This document shows, piece by piece, positions 37,417-45,480 of a stretch of 64,000 nt of DNA (within the stretch, counting starts at the first letter, position 1; the number at the start of each line of letters is the position of its first letter). The DNA is from Levilactobacillus yonginensis (GTDB lineage Bacteria > Bacillota > Bacilli > Lactobacillales > Lactobacillaceae). Made by a program: the position numbers and the translations under genes. The stretch is taken from positions 1,736,001-1,800,000 of the forward strand of contig NZ_OZ061549.1 of the NCBI RefSeq assembly GCF_964065165.1, read 5' to 3'. Under the pieces are notes generated by a model that saw only the letters and a list, made by a program, of their open reading frames with translations, had not been told where the DNA came from and ran no database searches.

Positions 37417-37755
37417 AGACTGTCAGCCCTTTCTAGAGATAGTGTGAAATTAATGATAGCATAAAATATTGCTGGACCGCTGCTCTGTCGGGCAGAATGG
37501 CGGTCCAGCGGATGAAATGGCTATTCGTTGTGTATTTGTCCATTATTGCTGGAAAAAAATGAATTTGCAAGCTCAGTTTTTCTACGGAGGAGATCATTTT
37601 TGTAACATTTAAAATAAACTTGGGAAAAAGCATGGGGGTTTCAGTCAGTAAATGGTAAGATTAGATTCGACCATAAAAACGGAACCGGTTGTCTGATTTC
37701 GTTGCGGGTGTATGATAACAGTATATTAATATTCTTGAATATAAGGAGCCTCATC
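37417..37755. other. Intergenic region between divergent efflux and lepB genes
   Basis: Contains the inverted repeat at 37471-37509, the divergent promoters of the MFS gene and lepB, and a GGAGGAG-like element near 37585 without a following gene. No coding frame here is convincing. Confidence 0.55.
37471..37509. repeat. Perfect 10-base inverted repeat upstream of the efflux gene
   Basis: GCTGGACCGC and GCGGTCCAGC are separated by 19 bases that can themselves pair (TGCTC with GGGCA). There is no T-run, so it is not a plain terminator; operator or leader structure is possible. Confidence 0.75.
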
Positions 37756-38340
37756 ATGAAAGTATTAAAGGAAGTCATGAGTTGGATCATCCCCGTGATT
37801 ATCGGGCTGGCTATCGCTTTTGCCATCAAGCAGTTCGTCTTTACCCGGGTGCGGGTCGATGGGCCATCCATGGAACCCAACCTGCAAAATAACGAAAAGG
37901 TCTTTGCCTTTAAGCAGTCAAAGGTTAAACATCTGAGTGTCATTGTTTTTGACGCCCACGGTGAGGACCCATCTGCTAAGGCCAATACTAATTATGTTAA
38001 GCGGGTAATTGGGTTACCAGGCGATACGGTTACGAGTAAAAATGGGTACATCTATGTGAACAAGAAGAAGATTAAGCAGAGTTTTATCAGTGATGCGGAG
38101 CGGAATGCTGGGACCGGAAATTGGACCTTAGCTAGTCTGCAAAAGAGTAATGGTTGGGGTAATGGCACCACGGTCGTTCCTAAGGGCAAGTATTTTGTGT
38201 TGGGTGACCACCGGAGTGTGTCTAACGACAGCCGTTACTGGGGATTCGTTGATAAGGATAAGGTGTTGGGGGTCGTGAAAGTACCAGTTTGGGCCTCTAA
38301 TAAGACGCGGCGGGCTAACGTTAATGGGCTGGCCTACTAA
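37756..38340 (+). CDS. lepB: Signal peptidase I
   Basis: 194 residues from the ATG at 37756, with AAGGAG upstream. One N-terminal membrane helix (WIIPVIIGLAIAFAIKQFVF) is followed by the catalytic serine in GPSMEPN and the catalytic lysine in YVKRVIGLPGD, then GDHRSVSNDSRYWGFV. It is a type I leader peptidase that removes signal peptides outside the membrane, which would include those of the surface proteins and nuclease in this window. Monocistronic with a terminator. Confidence 0.97.
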   Translation: MKVLKEVMSWIIPVIIGLAIAFAIKQFVFTRVRVDGPSMEPNLQNNEKVFAFKQSKVKHLSVIVFDAHGEDPSAKANTNYVKRVIGLPGDTVTSKNGYIYVNKKKIKQSFISDAERNAGTGNWTLASLQKSNGWGNGTTVVPKGKYFVLGDHRSVSNDSRYWGFVDKDKVLGVVKVPVWASNKTRRANVNGLAY

Positions 38341-38345
38341 CTAAG

Positions 38346-38389
38346 AACGCGATAGTTCACGGGAATGACCGTGATCATCGCGTTTTTTT
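38346..38389 (+). terminator. lepB terminator
   Basis: AACGCGAT...CACGG-GAATGA-CCGTG...ATCGCGTT stem followed by T7. Confidence 0.9.
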
Positions 38390-38478
38390 GTAGTATATTA
38401 GTTAGTTAGCACTGGCTTGACATCCCTTGACATTTAGTATATGCTTGCGCACGTATTTTTCAGGGAGGGGACGGTACT

Positions 38479-38937
38479 TTGGTTACCGGAAACAACGATT
38501 CGGATATTTTAAAATGGCTTTCAATTACGACTCGCTATGCGCGGATTGCATTAGATCGACGCTTACAGCCGTACCGATTGAATGCTAGTATGTACTATTA
38601 TATTTTACGGATTCATGAGCGGCCAAAGATGACCCAGGATAAGTTGATCAGTTTGACGTACCTTAATCCGAGTAATGTGACGCGGGCAGTCAACCAGCTA
38701 GTTAATTTGGGATACGTGCGGAAGCGGCAGTCGAAAACAGATAAGCGAGTTTACGAGTTGTCATTGACGAAAAAGGGCGAGACGCTTTATCCTAAAATTG
38801 TGATGCTACGTCAAGAGGTCGCGGATAACTTATTGATGGACATTACGCCGGAACACCGTGATGGACTGGTGGCTGAGATTCGCCAGCTAGCCCTGCAGGC
38901 CGTACATAATGAAACGTCAGGAATTGATAATGAGTAG
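38479..38937 (+). CDS. MarR-family transcriptional regulator
   Basis: 152 residues with the MarR winged helix (LTYLNPSNVTRAVNQLVNLG, then YVRKRQSKTDKRVYELSLTKKG, the wing). It starts at a TTG after GGGAGGGG. MarR proteins usually repress themselves or a nearby efflux or stress gene; no operon partner follows, since a terminator ends the transcript. The ligand is unknown. Confidence 0.93.
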   Translation: MVTGNNDSDILKWLSITTRYARIALDRRLQPYRLNASMYYYILRIHERPKMTQDKLISLTYLNPSNVTRAVNQLVNLGYVRKRQSKTDKRVYELSLTKKGETLYPKIVMLRQEVADNLLMDITPEHRDGLVAEIRQLALQAVHNETSGIDNE

Positions 38938-38942
38938 GGATG

Positions 38943-38973
38943 AGGAACTGAGCTGTTGAGCTGGTTCCTTTTT
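38943..38973 (+). terminator. Terminator after the marR-type gene
   Basis: AGGAAC-TG-AGC pairs with GCT-G-GTTCCT, followed by T4-5. Confidence 0.82.
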
Positions 38974-39049
38974 AATTGGCTATCCTTAGCCGGGCTGACT
39001 GACCAGTTAGTTGATTTATTGATTAACAAGATTTACTATAGAAGCAAAG

Positions 39050-39065
39050 GTGAGCGATTACTCAC
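39050..39065. promoter_or_regulatory. Possible TetR-type operator
   Basis: GTGAG-CGATTA-CTCAC is a short perfect dyad about 130 bases upstream of the TetR-family gene. Palindromes of this size are typical TetR operators, but the assignment is inference. Confidence 0.4.
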
Positions 39066-39197
39066 TAAAATAACGACTTTAAAAGATTAGACGCAACGGC
39101 TCAATCATTGGTGTGGTCAACAAGGGCCTATTGCGTCAGGAGTGGTGTTCTCGCGTCGACAGGGTGGCAGTCATGAATTAACGGAGGGGATTGGCGA

Positions 39198-39842
39198 ATG
39201 GCAAAGGAAACTAATATTCAGACAGCATTTCAGGAAGTGATGGCAGCCAGTGGGAATATTCCGCCCAAGCAGAAGCAAGTGTTGGCAGCTAGTCTGGCCT
39301 TGTTTGCTGAGAAGGGGTTTGCGAGCACGACAACGAAAGAAATAGCGGAACGAGCAGGTGTAGCCGAGGGAACAGTTTACCGGCGTTATCGCACCAAGGA
39401 TGAACTGCTAGCTGGCGTGTTGGCACCGTTCATGACGGAGGTTTTGCCCAAACTGGTTTCGGAGTTTGCCGAAAAGGTTGTGGGGCAGACCTATGCATCT
39501 CGGCATGACTTGGTGACGGCGGTAGTGAATGATCGGATGCAGTTTGTGGTGGAAAATCAGTCAGTTTTACGCGTGCTGGCCACGGAGATTTTGGTAAGAA
39601 ACGACTTACGGGAGCAAATGATTTCTCGGATGGTGCCGTTGTTACAACAGAATTTGTATCCAGTTTTAGACCACTTAAAAGCTATTGGTGAGCTGGTTGA
39701 CTGGCCTAATGATCGTATCGCACAGTTCATGATTGGGACCATGTTGATCCAGTTAGTGCGGAGCACTTTGACGAGTGAAGAGGTTACGGGCGCTGCGTCC
39801 CTCATAATTAAATTTTTAGAAAAAGGTTTGGCACCGAAATAA
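39198..39842 (+). CDS. TetR-family transcriptional regulator
   Basis: 214 residues. An N-terminal helix-turn-helix (ASLALFAEKGFASTTTKEIA, then RAGVAEGTVYRRYRTKDELL) is followed by an all-helical ligand domain. The AEGTVYRRYRTKDEL text is the canonical TetR recognition helix region. CGGAGGGG precedes the ATG. It has no co-transcribed transporter or enzyme, so its regulon lies elsewhere or is itself. Confidence 0.95.
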   Translation: MAKETNIQTAFQEVMAASGNIPPKQKQVLAASLALFAEKGFASTTTKEIAERAGVAEGTVYRRYRTKDELLAGVLAPFMTEVLPKLVSEFAEKVVGQTYASRHDLVTAVVNDRMQFVVENQSVLRVLATEILVRNDLREQMISRMVPLLQQNLYPVLDHLKAIGELVDWPNDRIAQFMIGTMLIQLVRSTLTSEEVTGAASLIIKFLEKGLAPK

Positions 39843-39858
39843 CTGGTACCGACTATGG

Positions 39859-39886
39859 GGAACTGGGTTAAGCCGGTTCCTTTTTT
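39859..39886 (+). terminator. Terminator after the tetR-type gene
   Basis: GGAACTGG pairs with CCGGTTCC, followed by T6. Confidence 0.87.
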
Positions 39887-39996
39887 AATGCTCAAGATTA
39901 ATTGCGTTGGGGGCGGGGGAGCGCTAGAATGAATCTATGTTAATTATGAGATTTTCATTAGAAGATTTGTGAAAATTCCGTAGAGAGGAGCTTTTT

Positions 39997-41331
39997 ATGC
40001 CAAAAGATAGTCAGAAGGTACACGTCTTAAGTCGCGCAGAAATGGCAGACTTACACGCTGATTTACAGCAACAACCCGCACACGAGGTCATTAGTCGGGC
40101 GGTTATTAAGAATGGGGTACTAGCGGCAGCTGAGGATCCCCAAGCAACGGTTCGCCTGGATCGCACATTTTCCGTGGAATTAGATACCGGCAAAGTTTCC
40201 AATCAGAAGCACTCTGGCCGGTGCTGGCTATTTTCGACACTGAATACAATTCGCCATCAATTTGCGGCTAAGTATGGGGTCAAAGATTTCGAGTTATCCC
40301 AGAGTTATCTATTTTTCTGGGACCGGATCGAACGGGCCAATATGTTTTATAACAATATTTTACGAACGGCGGATAAGCCATTGGATGATCGGGAAGTAGC
40401 ATTCTTTTTGCAACGACCGGACGATGATGGTGGTCAGTGGGCCATGGGGGCCGCCCTAGTCCAAAAATATGGGGTCGTTCCGGCAAGTGCTATGCCAGAA
40501 TCCTTTAACACCAATGACACAACGGGGATTGGGTCTGCCTTAAATCTGAAGTTGCGAAAGGATGCGCTAGCACTCCGAAAGTTGGTAGCGGATGGTGCCA
40601 GTGAAGAACAGATTGCTGCCACACGCGCTGCGGCATTGAAGGAAGTTTATCGCATGGCTGCCTATGCCTTTGGTGAACCACCAACTACGTTTGACTTAGA
40701 GTATAAGGATGATAAGCACCAATATCACCGAGATGCAGGTCTGACGCCACAGGGGTTCTTTAACGAGTATTTTGACATTGATTTGGACGATTACGTGGTT
40801 CTGTCGAACTCACCAGATAAGTCATTTGATCGCCTGTACAGCTTGCCTAGCCAGGATAACATCGTTGGTGGTAAGCACATCACGATGCTCAATGAGCCGA
40901 TGGCAGACTTGAAGCAAGCCGCCATTGCGCAATTGCAAGATGGTGAAACGGTATGGTTTGGGAATGATGTTCTCCAACAGATGAGCCGCGAACGAGGCTT
41001 CCTCGACAGTCATCTTTATCAGGTTAGTGATCTATTTGGAGTCGATTTGAATCTGACGAAAGCGCAGCGTTTAGCAACTGGTGAGGCGGAAGTCTCACAC
41101 GCTATGACGTTGACCGGGGTCGACTTGGTTGCGGACGAACCGACCCGTTGGAAGGTTGAAAACAGTTGGGGTGAGAAGAATGGCGACAAGGGTTACTTTG
41201 TCATGACGGACGACTGGATGGACGATTTTGTTTACGAGGTTGTCGTGCACAAGCGCTATCTGACAGCAGCACAACAAGCGTTACTAACAACGGAACCAGA
41301 ACCATTGCCTGCCTGGGATTCGCTACAATAA
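39997..41331 (+). CDS. pepC: Aminopeptidase C (bleomycin hydrolase-type cysteine peptidase)
   Basis: 444 residues, the family length. The papain-fold triad is present: Cys in KHSGRCWLFSTLN (about residue 73), His in VSHAMTLTGV and Asn in WKVENSWGEKNGDKGYF. PepC is a cytoplasmic hexameric aminopeptidase that trims peptides taken up by the cell, a staple of lactobacilli. AGAGGAG precedes the ATG. It is monocistronic. Confidence 0.98.
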   Translation: MPKDSQKVHVLSRAEMADLHADLQQQPAHEVISRAVIKNGVLAAAEDPQATVRLDRTFSVELDTGKVSNQKHSGRCWLFSTLNTIRHQFAAKYGVKDFELSQSYLFFWDRIERANMFYNNILRTADKPLDDREVAFFLQRPDDDGGQWAMGAALVQKYGVVPASAMPESFNTNDTTGIGSALNLKLRKDALALRKLVADGASEEQIAATRAAALKEVYRMAAYAFGEPPTTFDLEYKDDKHQYHRDAGLTPQGFFNEYFDIDLDDYVVLSNSPDKSFDRLYSLPSQDNIVGGKHITMLNEPMADLKQAAIAQLQDGETVWFGNDVLQQMSRERGFLDSHLYQVSDLFGVDLNLTKAQRLATGEAEVSHAMTLTGVDLVADEPTRWKVENSWGEKNGDKGYFVMTDDWMDDFVYEVVVHKRYLTAAQQALLTTEPEPLPAWDSLQ

Positions 41332-41333
41332 TT

Positions 41334-41367
41334 AAAAAGTCAGTCGCAATTAGGCGACTGACTTTTT
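41334..41367. terminator. pepC terminator
   Basis: AAAAAGTCAGTCGC pairs with GCGACTGACTTTTT across a short loop; symmetrical for both strands. Confidence 0.9.
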
Positions 41368-41443
41368 AGTCAGGGATGAATGACAGTGAGTAGTAGCCTG
41401 AAAGACTGGCTGGGTAATTGGCGGTGGACCGGTTGACTGTTAT

Positions 41444-41459
41444 TGTTTCATGTGAAACA
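41444..41459. promoter_or_regulatory. parS-like ParB-binding site
   Basis: TGTTTCATGTGAAACA, identical to the site at 32638 and one base away from the parS consensus, in the gap between pepC and a HAD gene. Confidence 0.65.
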
Positions 41460-41570
41460 CTTAGGCGAGTGTCACTGATAGTTTCAGAGTAAAATGACTG
41501 GAATTTTACGCAAGATTACGGGTAAACTAGGAAAGATGGCAAGACAGTTAATTTGATGAGGTGATCCGGA

Positions 41571-42209
41571 ATGCACAACTTTTTCTTCGACTTTGATAGT
41601 ACGCTAGCAGATACCCGAAATGTCGCAGTGGCTGCGACACAACAAGCTTTTACGGTTAGCGGATTAACCCAACCCAGTCGAGCTGCGGTTGTCAGCTATA
41701 TGGGGGTACCGATTGAGGTATCTTTTGCTAAAATGGCTGATCACGCTTTGACGGCGACGGAATTGAAGGCGTTGTATGCGACGTTTAGAGAACAGTATCA
41801 ACAGGCTGAACAGTTAGGAATCGCCCTATTCGCTGGGATGGCAGACACCTTGTCTGAATTAAAATCCCGTGGTGACCGGCTCTACGTGGTCTCCAGTAAG
41901 CATTCCGTTCCCCTACAACGTAATTTGGAACAAGTTGGTTTGGGAACGACGTTTGCGGCCATTAGTGGATCCGATACGGTGGCCAACTACAAGCCAGCAC
42001 CGTATGGTATTCTAAATCTGTTAAACCGCTTTGATTTGGTTGCCGCTGAAAGTGTCATGATTGGTGATGCTAAGTATGATATGCAGATGGGCCACCGCGC
42101 TGGTGTGGCCACCGCTGCAGCAATGTGGGGCGCAGCAGACCCGAATTCAGTTAAGGCGGAAGAGCCGACTTATTTGTTGCAAGCACCAGCAGAATTATTA
42201 ACAATTTAG
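41571..42209 (+). CDS. HAD-superfamily hydrolase (phosphoglycolate phosphatase/PpaX-like)
   Basis: 212 residues. Motif I is DFDSTLADTRN (residues 7-17), motif II VVSSKHS, motif III in KPAPYGI and motif IV MIGDAKYDMQMGHRAG. The helical cap between motifs I and II is the small four-helix type of phosphoglycolate phosphatases. It should remove phosphate from a small metabolite; the substrate is not readable. GAGGTGAT precedes the ATG. Confidence 0.9.
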   Translation: MHNFFFDFDSTLADTRNVAVAATQQAFTVSGLTQPSRAAVVSYMGVPIEVSFAKMADHALTATELKALYATFREQYQQAEQLGIALFAGMADTLSELKSRGDRLYVVSSKHSVPLQRNLEQVGLGTTFAAISGSDTVANYKPAPYGILNLLNRFDLVAAESVMIGDAKYDMQMGHRAGVATAAAMWGAADPNSVKAEEPTYLLQAPAELLTI

Positions 42210-42219
42210 CTAAACGTTG

Positions 42220-42244
42220 ACCAGTCTTCTGTGACTGGTTTTTT
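42220..42244 (+). terminator. Terminator after the HAD gene
   Basis: ACCAGTC-TTCTGT-GACTGGT hairpin followed by T5. Confidence 0.87.
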
Positions 42245-42247
42245 GAT

Positions 42248-42279
42248 AAAAAAAGACCATCCCTGGTTAGAGGACGGTC
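42248..42279 (-). terminator. Minus-strand terminator-like hairpin with no adjacent minus-strand gene
   Basis: On the minus strand GACCGTCC pairs with GGATGGTC, followed by T7. The nearest minus-strand gene already has its own terminator at 42646-42671. Confidence 0.6.
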
Positions 42280-42645
42280 AGAACCGCTTACTTGGTTAGG
42301 GCAAGTGGCTTCATTTTATTTGGTGAATAAAATGAAAAAAGGTTGGTTAATAGGTTTATATTGGTATGCTTGTATCGTAACGGGTAAATGTGAAGAAATT
42401 GTGAACTTTTCTTACGAATAGGCAATGATACTTATAAAATTAATCTAATGAGCTACCGAAACCCAATTAATTCAAGTCTAACCGGGGGTTGGATTACTTT
42501 TTTCTAATTGTTAATGGTAGGTTGACCAACAAAATGGGCAGAAAAGAAAGTTGAAGTTAAGGAAACTTCAGAAAAACGTATATGTAACATAAGCATTAAT
42601 TTATGTTACATTTCGTTAAAAATTTTATGAGAAAATGAAGTTAAT

Positions 42646-42671
42646 AAAAACCGACCCATGAAGAGTCGGTT
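42646..42671 (-). terminator. Terminator of the 98-residue protein gene
   Basis: AACCGAC pairs with GTCGGTT, followed by T5 on the minus strand. Confidence 0.85.
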
Positions 42672-42679
42672 ACGTCGCT

Positions 42680-42976
42680 TTAATATTGATTGTGATGAAG
42701 ATGAGTGGTTAGTGGTCGAGGCTTACCATTGCGTCGGCAGCCGGGATGACGTTCCAACTGAAACTGTTTCGTGCGTTCTTTTTCAATCTGCACCTGTTTT
42801 TTAAGTTGCCGATTTTTCCAAAACCCATGGATCATCAGGGAAACGGGGATAATCTCTAGCGAAATAGTTGCGGGAATCAGCCAGGGATTCTCACTAACCA
42901 GTTTGGTGAAATATTCCTTATGTTCCTGTAGGACTTCTGGGTCGGTATCCACGATAAACTTGTGGTTAATCATCAT
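42680..42976 (-). CDS. Small single-pass membrane protein of unknown function
   Basis: About 98 residues from the second of three consecutive ATG codons after AAAGGAG; the neighbouring ATGs (42979, 42973) are equally possible. One hydrophobic segment (PATISLEIIPVSLMIHGFW) is preceded by an acidic N-terminal part and followed by a basic, Gln-rich and then His-rich tail (TTHLHHNQY). I do not recognise the family. A clear terminator and ribosome-binding site support it as a gene. Confidence 0.6.
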   Translation of the reverse strand: MMINHKFIVDTDPEVLQEHKEYFTKLVSENPWLIPATISLEIIPVSLMIHGFWKNRQLKKQVQIEKERTKQFQLERHPGCRRNGKPRPLTTHLHHNQY

Positions 42977-43048
42977 CATCACACTCCTTTGCACCATCAT
43001 AACCCAAAGTGAGAGCGCTGTCAGCCGGTCTGTTTTACCGGTGCCAAG

Positions 43049-43219
43049 TTAATGATGGTCACGCCAGAAGCGTATGAGATGCAGAACGCCTAAAATAGCG
43101 GCGACCCCTAGGATGGTGGTTTCCAGCAGGACAATGCCACTCAGGTGACGGTAGCGTTGATAGAGGATGACCCCACCGACGAAGAGTACGCTCAGGATAA
43201 AAGGTAGGTATTTTTTCAT
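43049..43219 (-). CDS. 56-residue membrane protein
   Basis: From the ATG at 43219, with GGGGGAA upstream, the minus strand encodes MKKYLPFILSVLFVGGVILY, then a short basic loop, a second hydrophobic segment (IVLLETTILGVAAILGVLHL) and a basic end (IRFWRDHH). Two membrane helices with positive-inside charges make a real protein likely. No family recognised. A longer open frame over the same DNA (43059-43265, minus) has no such features and is rejected. Confidence 0.65.
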   Translation of the reverse strand: MKKYLPFILSVLFVGGVILYQRYRHLSGIVLLETTILGVAAILGVLHLIRFWRDHH

Positions 43220-43375
43220 GTTTATTCCCCCACAAAAGAGAGTGAGATAAAAGGTGGTTAGTCAATGAGCATTAACGTCGATAGGCGAATAATCCTAGTC
43301 TTGGATTGTTGGCCTATCGGCGTTAATCGGAGTTGACTGCCTTTTTTCGCACGTCTTGACGATAGACATTTAAAA

Positions 43376-43409
43376 CACAAAAAGAGTTTGAGACTTTTGT
43401 CCCAAACCC
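43376..43409 (-). terminator. Terminator of the lipoprotein gene
   Basis: GTTTGGGAC pairs with GTCTCAAAC across a four-base loop, followed by a T5 run after CTC on the minus strand. Confidence 0.82.
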
Positions 43410-43423
43410 TTAGCATTTGCCGC

Positions 43424-43966
43424 TTATTCGGCAACTTTAACCATCACAGCCTTGGTAACGTCTTGGTCGACGTCACGTGAAATGTGATAACCAGCCACCT
43501 TTAGCTTACTTTCTTTGTTTTTACCAGTAAGCGTGTCTTTAACCGTGAACTTTTGCGTCATTGGGATATCTGATAACTTCCCTTTGAAATTGATTACGGT
43601 GTCGTCACCCTTAGTTTTGAACGTGGTATTAAGGGTACCTTCCTTATTCAAAGCATTGGCCTTTTTAGCGGCGCTGTAAGATTTGTAGAGCTTGTTAACG
43701 TTGTAGACAGTTACTTTACCGTTCTTGTTAAAACGGTATGCCTCAAGACCTGAGTTACTCTTGGCATTCACGGCACCAGTTACGTACCAGAGTTTGGTCG
43801 AGCCGGTCAGCGTTGACTTGACGTCAGCCTTCTTAGTCGTTTTGTTTTTGAAGCTAGCTTGTTGGTTGTTCCCCGACTTGCTACTGTTGTTACTGCAGCC
43901 AGCAAGACCGATAGCAAATACTGCTAATAGGCCAATGGCGGCGGTAAAAATTCGGGATTTCTTCAT
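43424..43966 (-). CDS. Lipoprotein of unknown function
   Basis: 180 residues with a lipoprotein signal: MKKSRIFTAAIGLLAVFAIG then LAGC (Cys24), followed by an Asn/Ser/Lys-rich linker. The mature part has repeated Lys/Thr-rich beta segments (KLWYVTGAVNAKSNSGLEAY, then RFNKNGKVTVYNV). It should sit on the outer face of the membrane. I do not recognise the domain; similar lactobacillar lipoproteins of this size are uncharacterised. Monocistronic, with a terminator. Confidence 0.82.
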   Translation of the reverse strand: MKKSRIFTAAIGLLAVFAIGLAGCSNNSSKSGNNQQASFKNKTTKKADVKSTLTGSTKLWYVTGAVNAKSNSGLEAYRFNKNGKVTVYNVNKLYKSYSAAKKANALNKEGTLNTTFKTKGDDTVINFKGKLSDIPMTQKFTVKDTLTGKNKESKLKVAGYHISRDVDQDVTKAVMVKVAE

Positions 43967-44238
43967 ATCTCAATCACCTCATCGAAAATGATAACAGTTT
44001 TGTGCGTCACACACAAACCCATCTACTTCTATCCACCCACAGTATAGCATGGTCGTTGGGGTAAATAGTTACGGGGCAATTAAAAAAGTATTAAGTTACA
44101 GGTAACTTAGGACATCACCTATTATTAATTCTTGTGCTACTTGATTATTAATAATAGAATAATAGAGACAAACGTATGTTCTTCTGGTAAAATTAAGTCT
44201 GTTAGTTTTGCTAAGAGAGAAAGGGGAACCAGTAAGTT

Positions 44239-45057
44239 ATGAGTAAACGTCGTCGGGGACGTCGCCGAAGTACGGTTTCAATTTATGCGGCAATATTAGT
44301 GATTGCTGTTGGGGCAATTGGCGGTTTGAGTAGCCAGGGAAATCCAACGGCAAAAAAAGTGACCAATGTGGTCTCAAGTCTGGTTGGGGATACATCCAAG
44401 GACAACGGTAGTAGCTCAGCAACGTCAGTCCCTAAGCAGTCCGTTGCCACCAAGGCACTCGCTGATCAAAAATATTCGGACACTCAGATTGTTGCGGTGA
44501 ATCACAACAAGCCGACATTTACAGCGGCCGAACTGTCGACCAAAAAGGGGGCCTGGGCGACCTATGGTGCGCTGGATGGTCTTAATCGGGTGACCACGGC
44601 GAATGCACTTCTGAGTAAAAGCACCATGCCAACTGCCAAGCGAGAACCACTCTATGTCAGTCCAACCGGGTGGAAAAATAAGGCCTATACCGTCAATGGT
44701 AAGAAGGGGTACTTGTATAATCGGAGTCACTTGATTGGGTACCAGCTGACAGGACAGAATAATAATTTAAAGAATCTGATGACCGGGACGCGGTCACTAA
44801 ATGACCCAGGAATGACCGCTTACGAGAATCCAGTGGCCAGTTACCTGAAGAGTCATCCTACCGATTACGTTCGTTATCAAGTTCAGCCAGTATTTCGTGG
44901 GAACGAACTGGTGGCCCGTGGTGTGCATATGCAGGCCAAGTCGGTCAAAAACACAGGGGTCTCCTATAATGTTTATATTTTTAACATCCAAACAGGTGTT
45001 AAGATTAATTATGCTACTGGGACCAGCCAATACGGTGATCCCGCTGCCAGTTTTTAG
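44239..45057 (+). CDS. Secreted DNA/RNA non-specific endonuclease
   Basis: 272 residues with an N-terminal membrane anchor or signal (basic MSKRRRGRRRS, then IYAAILVIAVGAIGGLSS). The nuclease domain covers about residues 90-265: DGLNRVTTANALL, GYLYNRSHLIGYQLTGQNNN (the histidine of the His-Asn-Asn type metal finger, NRSHL in place of DRGH) and NLMTGTRSLNDPGM. It matches EndA/NucA-like streptococcal and lactobacillar extracellular nucleases used for DNA uptake or nucleotide scavenging. The ribosome-binding site (AAAGGGG) is rather distant. Catalytic histidine present, so likely active. Confidence 0.9.
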   Translation: MSKRRRGRRRSTVSIYAAILVIAVGAIGGLSSQGNPTAKKVTNVVSSLVGDTSKDNGSSSATSVPKQSVATKALADQKYSDTQIVAVNHNKPTFTAAELSTKKGAWATYGALDGLNRVTTANALLSKSTMPTAKREPLYVSPTGWKNKAYTVNGKKGYLYNRSHLIGYQLTGQNNNLKNLMTGTRSLNDPGMTAYENPVASYLKSHPTDYVRYQVQPVFRGNELVARGVHMQAKSVKNTGVSYNVYIFNIQTGVKINYATGTSQYGDPAASF

Positions 45058-45117
45058 GGCATGGTGGCGTACAGTTTGGTCATTAGACACCAGCTTAGTT
45101 AGTTTTCGAAAAGTGGG

Positions 45118-45145
45118 AGACCGGTGAAATTTGCCGGTCTCTTTG
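45118..45145 (+). terminator. Terminator after the nuclease gene
   Basis: AGACCGG pairs with CCGGTCT across a nine-base loop, followed by a short T-rich stretch. Confidence 0.75.
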
Positions 45146-45206
45146 TGTTGTCGGGCTATCAAATCTAGCACATGCCGTTTGCGTTGGAAACAGTTGCGGT
45201 AGATTT

Positions 45207-45362
45207 TTAACGACGATTCATGTACCGATAAATTGCGTAGAGGATGATGCCAGCTAGGACGATAATTCCAACCGTGGGGTTGTCACGGAAGAGCCAGCGG
45301 ACAATCCGAAAAGAACTGGTACCGTGCAAGCCGCCGAGTAGAGTAGTGAAGTGAGTAAACAT
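45207..45362 (-). CDS. 51-residue membrane protein
   Basis: From the ATG at 45362, with AAGGAGGT eight bases upstream, the minus strand encodes MFTHFTTLLGGLHGTSSFRI, then a short basic loop and one clear membrane helix (VGIIVLAGIILYAIYRYM) ending NRR. The strong ribosome-binding site and the basic C-terminus support a real small membrane protein. Family unknown. It is divergent from cls. Confidence 0.65.
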   Translation of the reverse strand: MFTHFTTLLGGLHGTSSFRIVRWLFRDNPTVGIIVLAGIILYAIYRYMNRR

Positions 45363-45480
45363 GGTTGCAAGACCTCCTTGAAGTTAGGAAAATAAAATAT
45401 CAAAAAAGTTAAAGAAAAGTAAAGACATTTGAATGATTTAGCGTATCATGAAATCACAGAGAATAGAGGAGGGGTTACAC

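Larger units (their letters stand above)
42210..42679. other. AT-rich intergenic region with several dyads between convergent genes
   Basis: Beyond three terminators it holds TTCATTTTATT/AATAAAATGAA (42310-42336), TGAAGTT/AACTTCA (42552-42570) and a perfect 11-base inverted repeat ATGTAACATAA/TTATGTTACAT (42582-42611). No gene is recognised, although the two flanking genes converge and need no promoter here. Confidence 0.55.

Noticed and set aside
42395..42590. Possible 46-codon minus-strand frame from a TTG in the AT-rich gap
   Set aside because: No ribosome-binding site and low-complexity Asn/Leu/Lys composition expected from AT-rich DNA.
43059..43265. 68-codon minus-strand open frame
   Set aside because: It overlaps a better 56-codon frame with a ribosome-binding site and membrane helices, and its own translation looks like a shadow (His, Arg and Pro rich, no start signal).
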